Source of the DNA: Saprospiraceae bacterium
GTDB taxonomy: Bacteria; Bacteroidota; Bacteroidia; Chitinophagales; Saprospiraceae
Direction: 5' to 3'
Length of the DNA: 64,000 nucleotides
Assembly: GCA_016715965.1 (NCBI GenBank)
Contig: JADJXG010000001.1
Coordinates: 1,927,501-1,991,500, forward strand
Shown: in pieces, positions 9,233 to 17,381 of the stretch
How positions within the stretch are numbered: position 1 is the first letter of the stretch
Layout: each line of letters starts with the position of its first letter
The notes under the pieces: generated by a model
The model's database searches: none
What the model was told of the DNA's origin: nothing
What the model saw: only the letters and a program-made list of their open reading frames with translations
Position numbers and translations under genes: made by a program

Positions 9233-10504
9233 TTAAAATTTGACAAAACGTTCTGTTGTTATTTTTTCCCTGGTTGAAATCATTAAGGTGTAAATACCGG
9301 GTAAAAGTGAAGAGGCATCAATGGTTTGATGATTTAACTTTAATGGTATAGTTTGACCATTGGAAGAAATACAATGCACACCGATGGGATCAATCGTTGA
9401 GTCCAAGATCAATTGATTGTTGGCAATATTGGAAACAAGCAATGATTTTTCAACATCTGCTGGATTGGATTGATTGCTGGAAATTTGGTCAACAATAAAA
9501 TATCCAGGGCTTATTCCTGTATTGAATTCTTCAATTATCTCCAGGTCTTTGTTCATGATGAACACTTTTCCAAAGGAAAAAAAATCGGTTACGCCACCGA
9601 GTATAAATTCTGATTTGAGATCATAACTCAATCCGTAATAACTTGCATTTGCGTTTTTGTAAAATCCGGCCAGGTCATTGTTCAGATCGTATCTTCCGGT
9701 TTCATTTTTTCCACTTTCCTGATAAACAATCGATGATTCAACCAAAACGGAAGTACCGCAAAGCGAGCTTATATTGGGTAGCAAAGTAGTGGAGACCACT
9801 TCACCCCGATCAATGGATATTTTGGAAATAGTACTTCCATCGGTAAAATTCCGATTGTTCAATGTGTATAAATGGTTTTTGTAGTGGACCAGGTTTTCTG
9901 GATTTTTTGATTCTGGACCAAGATCAATGGTTTTCTCCAATTCCAGTTTATTCAGATCAATGACCAAAATTTTACCTACTTCATTTCCAAAGTCAAAGCC
10001 GTTGTTTGCGATGATGTAGGCTTTTTGATCGTGCACCAAAATGTTTTCGGTGGTAAATGAAAATTCGGAAGCCGGCAGTTCGTATTTTAATTCCAAATTT
10101 GATTTATCATAGATCTGTACATAAGAATTCAGCTGAACCAGGTACTCACCACGGGAAACAATCAAATATTGATCTGTGGTAAAGATTTTGCGGACCCCTT
10201 TTACTTTTAATTCAGATAGAAGGGCATGGGTTTTTAATTGATATCGGAGAATTTTTTCGTCTGCGGCAATCCAGTAGCTATCTCCGTCCAAATGTAAATC
10301 GGATGCGAAACGGGAACCTTCTATATCGTACAATTTAGTATATTGCTTATCGGTTAAGGAATAAGAACCAAAACTGACGGCTTGTATCATCTGGCCTGTG
10401 CTAAAATCCAAAGCGCCTTCGTTGAGCACGAGGATGTTTTGTGAACGCAAAGAGAAAAATGCCAAACATACAAGGAGGAATGAATACAAGATTTTAATTT
10501 TCAT
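9233..10504 (-). CDS. DUF5074-like surface beta-propeller protein with type IX sorting domain
   Basis: 423 residues with a signal peptide (residues ~4-20, ending L-R-S-Q-N). The opening N-I-L-V-L-N-E-G-A motif and the following YncE-like blades (K-I-L-V-I-D-L, then N-P-E-N-L-V) match the DUF5074/YncE-like group of Bacteroidota exported proteins. The last ~80 residues are a T9SS C-terminal domain (G-I-Y-T-L-M-I ... R-F-V-K-F). It is probably surface-anchored. No partner gene is adjacent in the same unit. Confidence 0.8.
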   Translation of the reverse strand: MKIKILYSFLLVCLAFFSLRSQNILVLNEGALDFSTGQMIQAVSFGSYSLTDKQYTKLYDIEGSRFASDLHLDGDSYWIAADEKILRYQLKTHALLSELKVKGVRKIFTTDQYLIVSRGEYLVQLNSYVQIYDKSNLELKYELPASEFSFTTENILVHDQKAYIIANNGFDFGNEVGKILVIDLNKLELEKTIDLGPESKNPENLVHYKNHLYTLNNRNFTDGSTISKISIDRGEVVSTTLLPNISSLCGTSVLVESSIVYQESGKNETGRYDLNNDLAGFYKNANASYYGLSYDLKSEFILGGVTDFFSFGKVFIMNKDLEIIEEFNTGISPGYFIVDQISSNQSNPADVEKSLLVSNIANNQLILDSTIDPIGVHCISSNGQTIPLKLNHQTIDASSLLPGIYTLMISTREKITTERFVKF

Positions 10505-10521
10505 ATTTTTAGATTATTTTG

Positions 10522-10529
10522 CAAATATA
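10522..10529 (-). promoter_or_regulatory. Bacteroidota -7 box (TATATTTG)
   Basis: On the minus strand TATATTTG lies 17 bases upstream of the start at 10504, a perfect match to TAnnTTTG. Confidence 0.6.
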
Positions 10530-10605
10530 AATCTTTTAAGGGTTTCTGGTGGCAAATTAAGCGTTCTTTGAAAATCACCCAAACAAAAGCATTGATCGTA
10601 GACTA

Positions 10606-11184
10606 CTACCTGTAAAGTTGAGTCAGTTGAAGTTCTTCAAAAACCTTTTCCGGTACCATGTAACGGACAGATTTTCCTGCTTTTAAAAGCGATCGGATCA
10701 GGGTGGATGACAAATCCAGCAATGGAGCATCGGTTATTGTGATAGAAGGATGGTCTCTCAAAGTGGAATCAATAATCGATGAACCCGATCTTTGATATAC
10801 ATAGATTTGGTGTTTTTCAAGAATCAAGGAATAGTTTTTCCATTTTGGCAAACTCACCAAATTATCGGCACCCATGATCAAAGAAAATTGATGACTTGGA
10901 TACTTTTCTTTGAGATGGGTAAGGGTGTCAATGGTATAAGAAGGCTGCGGCAATGAAAATTCGATGTTGGAGACGGATATTTGTGGATTGTCTTCAACCG
11001 CAATCTGCGCCAGATAAAATCGGTCATGGTCTCTTGCCAGACTACTTTTTTCTTTGAATGGATTGTGAGGGCTGACCACCAGCCATATTTTTTCAAGGTT
11101 TGTAATATTCAGCAGATGTTGTGCAATAATCAAATGACCTGTGTGAATCGGGTTAAAAGATCCGAAGAAAAGGCCAATTCTCAT
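10606..11184 (-). CDS. nadD: Nicotinate-nucleotide adenylyltransferase
   Basis: 192 residues, the normal length. The N-terminal nucleotidyltransferase motif G-S-F-N-P-I-H-T-G-H-L (residues ~8-18) contains the H-x-G-H active-site histidines. The C-terminal S-S-T-L-I-R motif (~160) binds ATP phosphates, and a P-E-K-V-F-E-E-L tail follows. The enzyme converts nicotinate mononucleotide plus ATP to deamido-NAD in cytosolic NAD synthesis. Its ATG shares one base with the dnaN stop codon, so the two are translationally coupled. Confidence 0.95.
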   Translation of the reverse strand: MRIGLFFGSFNPIHTGHLIIAQHLLNITNLEKIWLVVSPHNPFKEKSSLARDHDRFYLAQIAVEDNPQISVSNIEFSLPQPSYTIDTLTHLKEKYPSHQFSLIMGADNLVSLPKWKNYSLILEKHQIYVYQRSGSSIIDSTLRDHPSITITDAPLLDLSSTLIRSLLKAGKSVRYMVPEKVFEELQLTQLYR

Positions 11185-12290
11185 TAGTAATTGGTTACTA
11201 CCAACATGAGTAAATCTTCACCTGCCGCTTGTTCGGTAGGCAATAGCAAGGATGGTTTGTTGGAAGAACTGATTTCGAATCTGACCATTTCTGATTCAAT
11301 CACTGTCAGCATTTCCAAGACAAATCTTGCATTCAATCCTAAATTGATGGGCTCACCCTGATAGCTGCATTCCATCTGTTCGGTCGCTTCGTTGTTAAAG
11401 TCAAGATCTTGTGCATTGATGGTTAAGCTACTTTGTTGAACATTGAATACTACCTGACTGGTCGATTTGTTGGCAAAAATCATCAACCTGCGCAACACTG
11501 TAATCAGTTCTTCGCGATTGACCTGCATGATATTGGGATTATTGGTGGGAATAACCGCGTTGTAATCTGGAAACTTTGCTTCAATCAATCGGGTAGAAAA
11601 AATAATATTGTCAAAAGCAAAAAATGCCTTGGCCTTGCTAAAATAAATCGTAACCTGACCCTCTTTGGGCAGAATGGATTTGAGGGCGAGCATCGATTTT
11701 TTTGTAAACAGCAAACTGGAAGCAACGTCAGATCTGACATCCAGAAAACTGTACCGGACCAGTTTGTGGGCATCGGTGGCAGCGAAGGTGACATGGTTAA
11801 AATCAATGGTCAAATTGATTCCACGCATGGCCTGCCGCATTTCATCATTGCTTGCGGCAAATACCGTTTTATCAATGCCTCTTTGGATATGAATAGATTC
11901 CATGACAATCTGATCTTCCTCTGCAGGTTTCTCAATTTCAGGAAAATCTTCTGCTTTTTCTCCTACCAGTTTGTATTTACCAGAAGATGAAGTCAACTCA
12001 ATTCCTCTGGTGTCTGTGTCGATGACAAAATGGAGCGGTTGTTCGGGTAAGGATTTTAATGTTTCGAGAAGTGTTTTACCCGGAATGGCAATTTTTCCAT
12101 TTTCACTGCCATTTACCTGCACTTCCGTAGAAATGGTCACTTCCAGATTGGAGGCTGCGATTGAAAGTTTGTTTCCTTCCAAAACAAAGAGAAAATCTTC
12201 CAATACCTGCATGACGGGGTTGGCAGTCAAAGCAACGGATGCGGTTTGCAGTGGCTTTAAAAGGGTGGATGTAGAGGCAGTGAATTTCAT
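11184..12290 (-). CDS. dnaN: DNA polymerase III sliding clamp (beta subunit)
   Basis: 368 residues, the normal clamp length, with the three repeated clamp folds. Visible family landmarks are the N-terminal A-x-x-T-L-L-K-P-L-Q and I-P-G-K-T-L-L-E-(T)-L segments, D-A-H-K-L-V-R in the middle domain, and R-F-V-L-E-M-L in the C-terminal domain. The final residues differ from the E. coli M-P-M-R-L end (here L-M-L-V-V-T-N-Y), as is usual in Bacteroidota. It tethers polymerase to DNA as a dimeric ring. nadD follows with a one-base overlap. The gene is not next to dnaA in this window. Confidence 0.95.
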   Translation of the reverse strand: MKFTASTSTLLKPLQTASVALTANPVMQVLEDFLFVLEGNKLSIAASNLEVTISTEVQVNGSENGKIAIPGKTLLETLKSLPEQPLHFVIDTDTRGIELTSSSGKYKLVGEKAEDFPEIEKPAEEDQIVMESIHIQRGIDKTVFAASNDEMRQAMRGINLTIDFNHVTFAATDAHKLVRYSFLDVRSDVASSLLFTKKSMLALKSILPKEGQVTIYFSKAKAFFAFDNIIFSTRLIEAKFPDYNAVIPTNNPNIMQVNREELITVLRRLMIFANKSTSQVVFNVQQSSLTINAQDLDFNNEATEQMECSYQGEPINLGLNARFVLEMLTVIESEMVRFEISSSNKPSLLLPTEQAAGEDLLMLVVTNY

Positions 12291-12319
12291 GATTTTGGTC
12301 TTTTCTTATTTGAGAACCG

Positions 12320-12327
12320 CAAAATTA
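12320..12327 (-). promoter_or_regulatory. Bacteroidota -7 box upstream of dnaN
   Basis: TAATTTTG on the minus strand, 29 bases upstream of the dnaN start. The rest of the 12291-12564 intergenic region is very AT-rich and serves two divergent genes. Confidence 0.5.
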
Positions 12328-12564
12328 AGCTTCCGGAGGCACATTTTTACATCTAAGCGATAAAAAAATGAACAGCTGAGCAATTCTGGGAAATCGCTGG
12401 TATGATTCGGTCAAAAATTATATAATATTAATTATTTTTAAAATGTGTAAATAATTAAAATTAAATAAATTGTATTGTATTTCATCATTTTATTGCACAA
12501 AACAGACGTTCTAAAGAATTCAATAAATGAATAGTATCACCGAAATGCTTAATTCTCTGCAATT

Positions 12565-13875
12565 TTGTCTTTTGAATTGAAAAACCGATTTTTGAAAACA
12601 AACGATACCGAATCCTCCAATCCGATTGTAAAAATCCCTGCGCTAAATTGGGATCTTAAATTTCCGGTGCACCATGAGACCTATCTTGAGTCAGGAGCAA
12701 GAGTCTTTTCTCTATCCCCTCAAAGTCCAAATCTTTGCTATTTTGAACTGGTGTTTGAGAATGGCAGACGATCAGAACTTTATCCCCTGACCGCAAGAAT
12801 GACTGCAGCGCAAATTCAGGAAGGAAGCAGAGATTTTACGCAAAAGGAAATTGTTGATTATTTTGATTTTCATGGCTGCAATTACAGTTTGATCGCAGAT
12901 CTTGATTTTACGGTTTTTTCAGTGAGTTGTCTTCAAAAGCATTTTGAAAAATTATTTGACTTTTGCATTGCCCTTCTTGCCTTTCCTAGCTTCCCATCCG
13001 ATAAACTGGCACAGAGCAAAATATTTATGAAATCACAATTGGGACATCAACTTGCTGAGCCTGATTATGTGTCGTACCGAGAAATGACTGCACATTTGTA
13101 TGGTGCAGATTCATTTTATGCTTATAACTCATCTCCGGAACTGATCGACGCAGTTGGCAGAGATCATCTGGTTGAATATCATCGGATGAATTATGCCCAG
13201 GATTTGTTGTCCATATTTTATGTTGGGCAAGAAATGGAAAAGCCTTTTTGGGCTGCAAAATTATCTTCGCTTCCTGTCAAATCAGCACCTGCTATTCCTG
13301 TAAAAGTTTTTCGATATGGCATGCCGGTTCAAAAACACTTTCCCATCCCACACTGTAGTCAGACCAGTTTGAAAATGGGTTGTGGGCTCTTTGCAAAATC
13401 CTGTCAGGATTATGATGGTATGTATATTCTGAATAGTTTGTTGGGAGATTATTTTGGGTCAAGGCTGATGCGCAATATTCGCGAGGAGCATGGCCTCACC
13501 TATGATATTCATTCCACCCTGGATATCCAATTGCACGGAGGTTGTTTTTACATCAGTGCCGAGATCAACGCCGATGAAAAACAGAAGACCATTGATTTAA
13601 TAAGGTTGGAATTACAGAAATTGCGGACAGAACCAGTTCCCGAAGATGAATTGCAAATGGTTAAAAATTACCTGAACGGGCATTTGCTTCGAATGACCGA
13701 TGGTTCTTTTCAGTCCATTCAATTGCTAAAAATACTCATGATGGAATTTAAAACAATGGAGGCATTTGACCGGTTGGTCAAAAAAATAAGGAGCATCGAA
13801 CAGGACGAGTTGATGCAATTGGCCGGGAAATATCTACATGAAGACAAAATGTCTGTTGTCACAGCGGGAATATGA
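12565..13875 (+). CDS. M16-family peptidase-like protein lacking the zinc site
   Basis: About 436 residues. The two-lobed M16 layout is visible: an N-terminal lobe with the N-G-R-R-S-E-L-Y helix region and a C-terminal lobe with R-L-M-R-N-I-R-E-E-H-G-L-T-Y-D, a typical M16 signature. At the position of the zinc-binding H-x-x-E-H helix the sequence is T-A-A-Q-I-Q-E-G, so the metal ligands are missing and the protein should be non-catalytic, like the regulatory halves of bacterial M16 pairs. No second M16 gene is adjacent. No ATG is in frame near the N-terminus; TTG at 12565 is used, and TTG at 12577 is an alternative. Confidence 0.8.
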   Translation: MSFELKNRFLKTNDTESSNPIVKIPALNWDLKFPVHHETYLESGARVFSLSPQSPNLCYFELVFENGRRSELYPLTARMTAAQIQEGSRDFTQKEIVDYFDFHGCNYSLIADLDFTVFSVSCLQKHFEKLFDFCIALLAFPSFPSDKLAQSKIFMKSQLGHQLAEPDYVSYREMTAHLYGADSFYAYNSSPELIDAVGRDHLVEYHRMNYAQDLLSIFYVGQEMEKPFWAAKLSSLPVKSAPAIPVKVFRYGMPVQKHFPIPHCSQTSLKMGCGLFAKSCQDYDGMYILNSLLGDYFGSRLMRNIREEHGLTYDIHSTLDIQLHGGCFYISAEINADEKQKTIDLIRLELQKLRTEPVPEDELQMVKNYLNGHLLRMTDGSFQSIQLLKILMMEFKTMEAFDRLVKKIRSIEQDELMQLAGKYLHEDKMSVVTAGI

Positions 13876-13926
13876 ATTTTTTAGACCAAATGGATTGAAT
13901 TCATTTAACTTTCCACTTTCAAAACG

Positions 13927-15594
13927 ATGTTGCCAATGAATACAACTAAAACCAACTATGGAGCACTGAGTACTTTGATCACTGTGTTTTTTTTCTGGGG
14001 GTTTATTGCTGCTGGCAATGGTGTGTTCATTCCCTTTTGTAAAAATTATTTTCAGCTGGATCAGTTTCAAAGTCAGTTGGTAGATTTCGCATTTTACGGA
14101 GCTTATTATATGGGTGCACTTGGACTTTTTATCGCGGGCAGCGTCCGACTCAAAGACATTGTGGCTGAATGGGGATATAAGAAGAGCATTGTGATCGGAT
14201 TACTGATCTCACTAATCGGTGCAATTGCAATGATCCTGGCCGTCCGGTCTGGGTCTGGATTTAATTTATTCCTGTTTGCTTTTTTTATTTTGGCATTGGG
14301 CTTTTCCTTACAACAAACTGCCGCCAATCCTTTTGCAATTTTGTTGGGAGATCCTGCCACTGGTTCCAATCGAATAAATTTAGGAGGAGGCATCAATTCA
14401 TTTGGCACGACCATTGGACCCATCGTTGTTGCTCTGGTATTGTTTGGGACCACCAGTTACAGCGATGATATGCTTACAAGTCTGAAGCTTGGTAAAGTGA
14501 TCTGGCTTTATGTCGGAGTCGGAATGTTGTTTTTAATGGCAGCAATGCTGTTTTATTTCTCCAAGAAAGTGCCTCTCGGAAAAACCGATCAACTGGCTGA
14601 TAAATCCAATAAAGCGGTCTGGTTGATGATGGCAATCACCCTGGGCCTGGTGGTTTGTTTTTATCCTGTTTTTGATTCCTACAGGATCGATTTGACAATT
14701 TTGGATGAAAAAGCACTCGCAGATCTCGAGTACAAACGAATGTATTGGTTGTGTGGTGCCTTATTGGTGCTTATTCTGGGTTTGCTTTTGGCCAAATATG
14801 CTTCTTGGAAAAATGAAAAGGGTTGGGGAGCTTTAAAACATCCTCAACTGATACTTGGCATGATTGCCATTTTTGTGTACGTCGGAGTGGAAGTAACGAT
14901 CCAAAGCAATCTTGGCGAACTGCTCAAGCAGGACGCTTATGGAGGATTGCAGGCAGCAGATATTGCTCCCTATATTTCGATGTATTGGGGAAGTCTGATG
15001 ATTGGGAGATGGACCGGAGCGATACCTGTTTTTAATCTGTCAGAAAGTTGGAAAGGTAGATTGGTTTGGATTGTTCCCATGGTGGCGTATGGGCTTGTTT
15101 TGATCTTAAATATCATAGCCGGAAAAGAAATGTCCGCATTGTATTATTATGCAATTTGTGTGTTGATTTTGATATTTTCTTTTATGCTGAGCAAGAATCG
15201 ACCTGTATTTACCCTAATGTTATTTAGCGGCTTGAGTATGCTGGCAATGTGTCTTGGCTTAATGACGACAGGCATCGTTTCGATTTATGCATTTTTAAGT
15301 GGAGGTTTGTTTTGCAGCGTAATGTGGCCTTGTATTTTTTCACTTTCGTTGGCCGGATTGGGCAAATATGAGACTCAGGGATCTGCTTTTCTAATCATGA
15401 TGATTCTGGGTGGAGCGATCATTCCTCCGGTGCAGGGAAAACTTGCAGATATTTCTTCAGTTGGCATCCATCAATCCTACTGGCTTACTGTATTTTGCTT
15501 TGCCTATCTTTTGTTTTTTGCCTGGAAAATTAAAGACATCCTTAAAAGGCAGGGGATAGACTACGACCAAATTTTGCAAAAGGAAGGATCGTAG
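13927..15594 (+). CDS. Sugar MFS transporter (FucP/GluP-like)
   Basis: 555 residues with about 12 membrane segments. Motifs of the fucose/glucose-galactose:H+ symporter group are present: F-F-x-W-G-F-I-A-A-G-N-G near the start, L-G-F-S-L-Q-Q-T-A-A-N-P-F ~120, and G-G-G-I-N-S-F-G-T after it. A long hydrophilic central loop makes it longer than the ~430-residue FucP. It probably imports a hexose or related sugar across the inner membrane by proton symport; the substrate cannot be told from the sequence. It sits 51 bases after the M16-like gene on the same strand. Confidence 0.88.
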   Translation: MLPMNTTKTNYGALSTLITVFFFWGFIAAGNGVFIPFCKNYFQLDQFQSQLVDFAFYGAYYMGALGLFIAGSVRLKDIVAEWGYKKSIVIGLLISLIGAIAMILAVRSGSGFNLFLFAFFILALGFSLQQTAANPFAILLGDPATGSNRINLGGGINSFGTTIGPIVVALVLFGTTSYSDDMLTSLKLGKVIWLYVGVGMLFLMAAMLFYFSKKVPLGKTDQLADKSNKAVWLMMAITLGLVVCFYPVFDSYRIDLTILDEKALADLEYKRMYWLCGALLVLILGLLLAKYASWKNEKGWGALKHPQLILGMIAIFVYVGVEVTIQSNLGELLKQDAYGGLQAADIAPYISMYWGSLMIGRWTGAIPVFNLSESWKGRLVWIVPMVAYGLVLILNIIAGKEMSALYYYAICVLILIFSFMLSKNRPVFTLMLFSGLSMLAMCLGLMTTGIVSIYAFLSGGLFCSVMWPCIFSLSLAGLGKYETQGSAFLIMMILGGAIIPPVQGKLADISSVGIHQSYWLTVFCFAYLLFFAWKIKDILKRQGIDYDQILQKEGS

Positions 15595-15604
15595 GAAATC
15601 GAAA

Positions 15605-16063
15605 TTAGGGTTTCACCCGCCAAATTTTTTCAGCAGCCTCCATATACTCAGGCAAAGCAGCAGATCCATACCATAGATAAAGCTCTGGTGAAAGAAATCC
15701 TTCGTTGATGGCGGGATCTGATTCAATGAGTTGTTTCGCCTCTTCTAAATTGGTGGCATTCAATATAAAGATGCCCCGCAGCTGAGCATTGTTTTTTACA
15801 AAAGGACCGGCGACCACTAATTTTTTTTCAGCTGCAAGTCTTTGAATGTTTTTCAAATGTCCTGTAAAACAGCTGTCCCTGTAATTTTTATCGGTGCTTG
15901 TATTGTCCCCCGTTTTAAGAATGGCCATCACATATAGTCTCATTCCCAGTTGATCTGCGCCCAGTGCAAACGCCAATGTTGAATCGTACTTCGGATTTTC
16001 ATTTTGACCAAATGATTTTATCCCGAATAAAACTACGATTCCGAAGATCATCCATTTTTTCAT
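15605..16063 (-). CDS. Exported YciI-like protein
   Basis: 152 residues. A signal peptide covers residues 1-19 (ending K-S-F-G-Q). The domain then shows the YciI pattern: H-L-K-N-I-Q-R-L-A-A-E-K-K-L-V-V-A-G-P-F, followed by I-F-I-L-N-A and A-x-x-L-I-E-S-D-P-A. The YciI fold is a dimeric alpha+beta barrel of unclear function. The convergent stop at 15605 lies 10 bases from the MFS stop. Its role is unknown. Confidence 0.85.
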   Translation of the reverse strand: MKKWMIFGIVVLFGIKSFGQNENPKYDSTLAFALGADQLGMRLYVMAILKTGDNTSTDKNYRDSCFTGHLKNIQRLAAEKKLVVAGPFVKNNAQLRGIFILNATNLEEAKQLIESDPAINEGFLSPELYLWYGSAALPEYMEAAEKIWRVKP

Positions 16064-16293
16064 ATCGTATTTTTAATTTTATTGAATGTAGAAATCAGAA
16101 ATTGAATCAAGCATTTTGAGTTTATTTCACACTATCATTTCCGAAGTTTAATGCAAGTTACAACTTTTGCAAAATCTCAACAGCCATCCAACAAATCCCA
16201 ACCATCAAAGATAAATACAAAACTAAAAATGATCCCTCATCCAATGATTGTTTAAATCCAATGACCTAAATTTAATCCGTAAAACTTAAAGAA

Positions 16294-17304
16294 TTATGTC
16301 TCCTCCCTCAATCCTCCAAGATCGATTTCTGTATTGTCTCCGATGTTATAGCTCAGAGCACTGCCTTTAATCATGGCGTCATTTCCAATAATGGATTGAT
16401 CGAGTACAACAGATTGCAAAATGGTATAATTGCCAATAATAGAATTGCTGAGAATGGAATAATCTATTTTAGCCCCTTCACCAATGGTGACATTGGGTCC
16501 TAGGATGCTGTGTTTTATTTCGCAATCCCGCCCAATGATTACGGGTGGGATAATGATGCAGCTTTCACAGGGCATGGCCTTTCGCAAATCTTCTCTTCTT
16601 GCCAATAGTGTTGCATTGGTTTTTAAGAGTTGCTCTTTCTTCCCACAATCAAACCAGTTTTTTACTTCCATCACCCCCATTTTTTCACCTTGCAGAATCA
16701 TTTGCATCAAGCCGTCCGTCAGGTGAAATTCACCTCTGGTTCGCAGGTTGTTTTTTATGTTGTGTTCGAGCGCGGATTTCAGACTGGAGAAATTTTTTAT
16801 AAAATACAGTCCTACCAGGGCCAGATTGGATTTTGGGATTTGGGGTTTCTCCACCAATTTTTTAATTTGTCCCTCTTCATCCAACTCGACCACTCCAAAA
16901 GATCTTGGATCACTTACTTTGCGGACTGCCAGTGTGTGATGTTTGGAATTCATGAGTACCTGAAGATCAATGTCCAGGATGGTATCTCCCAGTTGAATTA
17001 AAACATCCTGACCTTCGCCGATTAATCCAGAACAACTTAAAATAGCCTGCCCCAATCCTTGTCGGTCGTTTTGGTGGACGTATTCTTTTTGGATATTTGG
17101 GTATGCTTCTTCCAGATAGTCTTTGATCTTATCTCCCAGGTATCCAATGACAAAAATGAATTCTTTCATTCCGGACTCGATCATCTGGTCCAGAATAAAT
17201 GCAATAATGGGTTTGCCCGCCACCGGTATCAAGGGTTTGGGTTGAGTATAGGTAAATGGGCGAAGTTTGGTGCCCGCACCTGCTACTGGAATGATGGCCT
17301 TCAT
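16294..17304 (-). CDS. Sugar-phosphate nucleotidyltransferase (RmlA/GlmU-like)
   Basis: About 336 residues. The ATG at 17304 is preferred to 17322 because the nucleotidyltransferase signature (K-A-I-I-P-V-A-G-x-G-T-K-L-R-P-F-T) follows at once. The N-terminal domain (~1-235) has Q-P-K-P-L-I-P-V-A-G-K-P and V-E-K-P-Q motifs. The C-terminal ~80 residues contain hexapeptide I-I-G-x-x-x repeats of a left-handed beta helix. It makes an NDP-sugar, probably dTDP- or UDP-glucose, from NTP and sugar-1-phosphate for surface polysaccharide synthesis. Base and sugar specificity cannot be fixed from sequence alone. Confidence 0.88.
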   Translation of the reverse strand: MKAIIPVAGAGTKLRPFTYTQPKPLIPVAGKPIIAFILDQMIESGMKEFIFVIGYLGDKIKDYLEEAYPNIQKEYVHQNDRQGLGQAILSCSGLIGEGQDVLIQLGDTILDIDLQVLMNSKHHTLAVRKVSDPRSFGVVELDEEGQIKKLVEKPQIPKSNLALVGLYFIKNFSSLKSALEHNIKNNLRTRGEFHLTDGLMQMILQGEKMGVMEVKNWFDCGKKEQLLKTNATLLARREDLRKAMPCESCIIIPPVIIGRDCEIKHSILGPNVTIGEGAKIDYSILSNSIIGNYTILQSVVLDQSIIGNDAMIKGSALSYNIGDNTEIDLGGLREET

Positions 17305-17381
17305 CGACTGAGATGCATGCAAATCCTATGCCTGAATGCAATTTAGAGAAAATTTTATCAAAATTTATCTTTGGATGGGCA

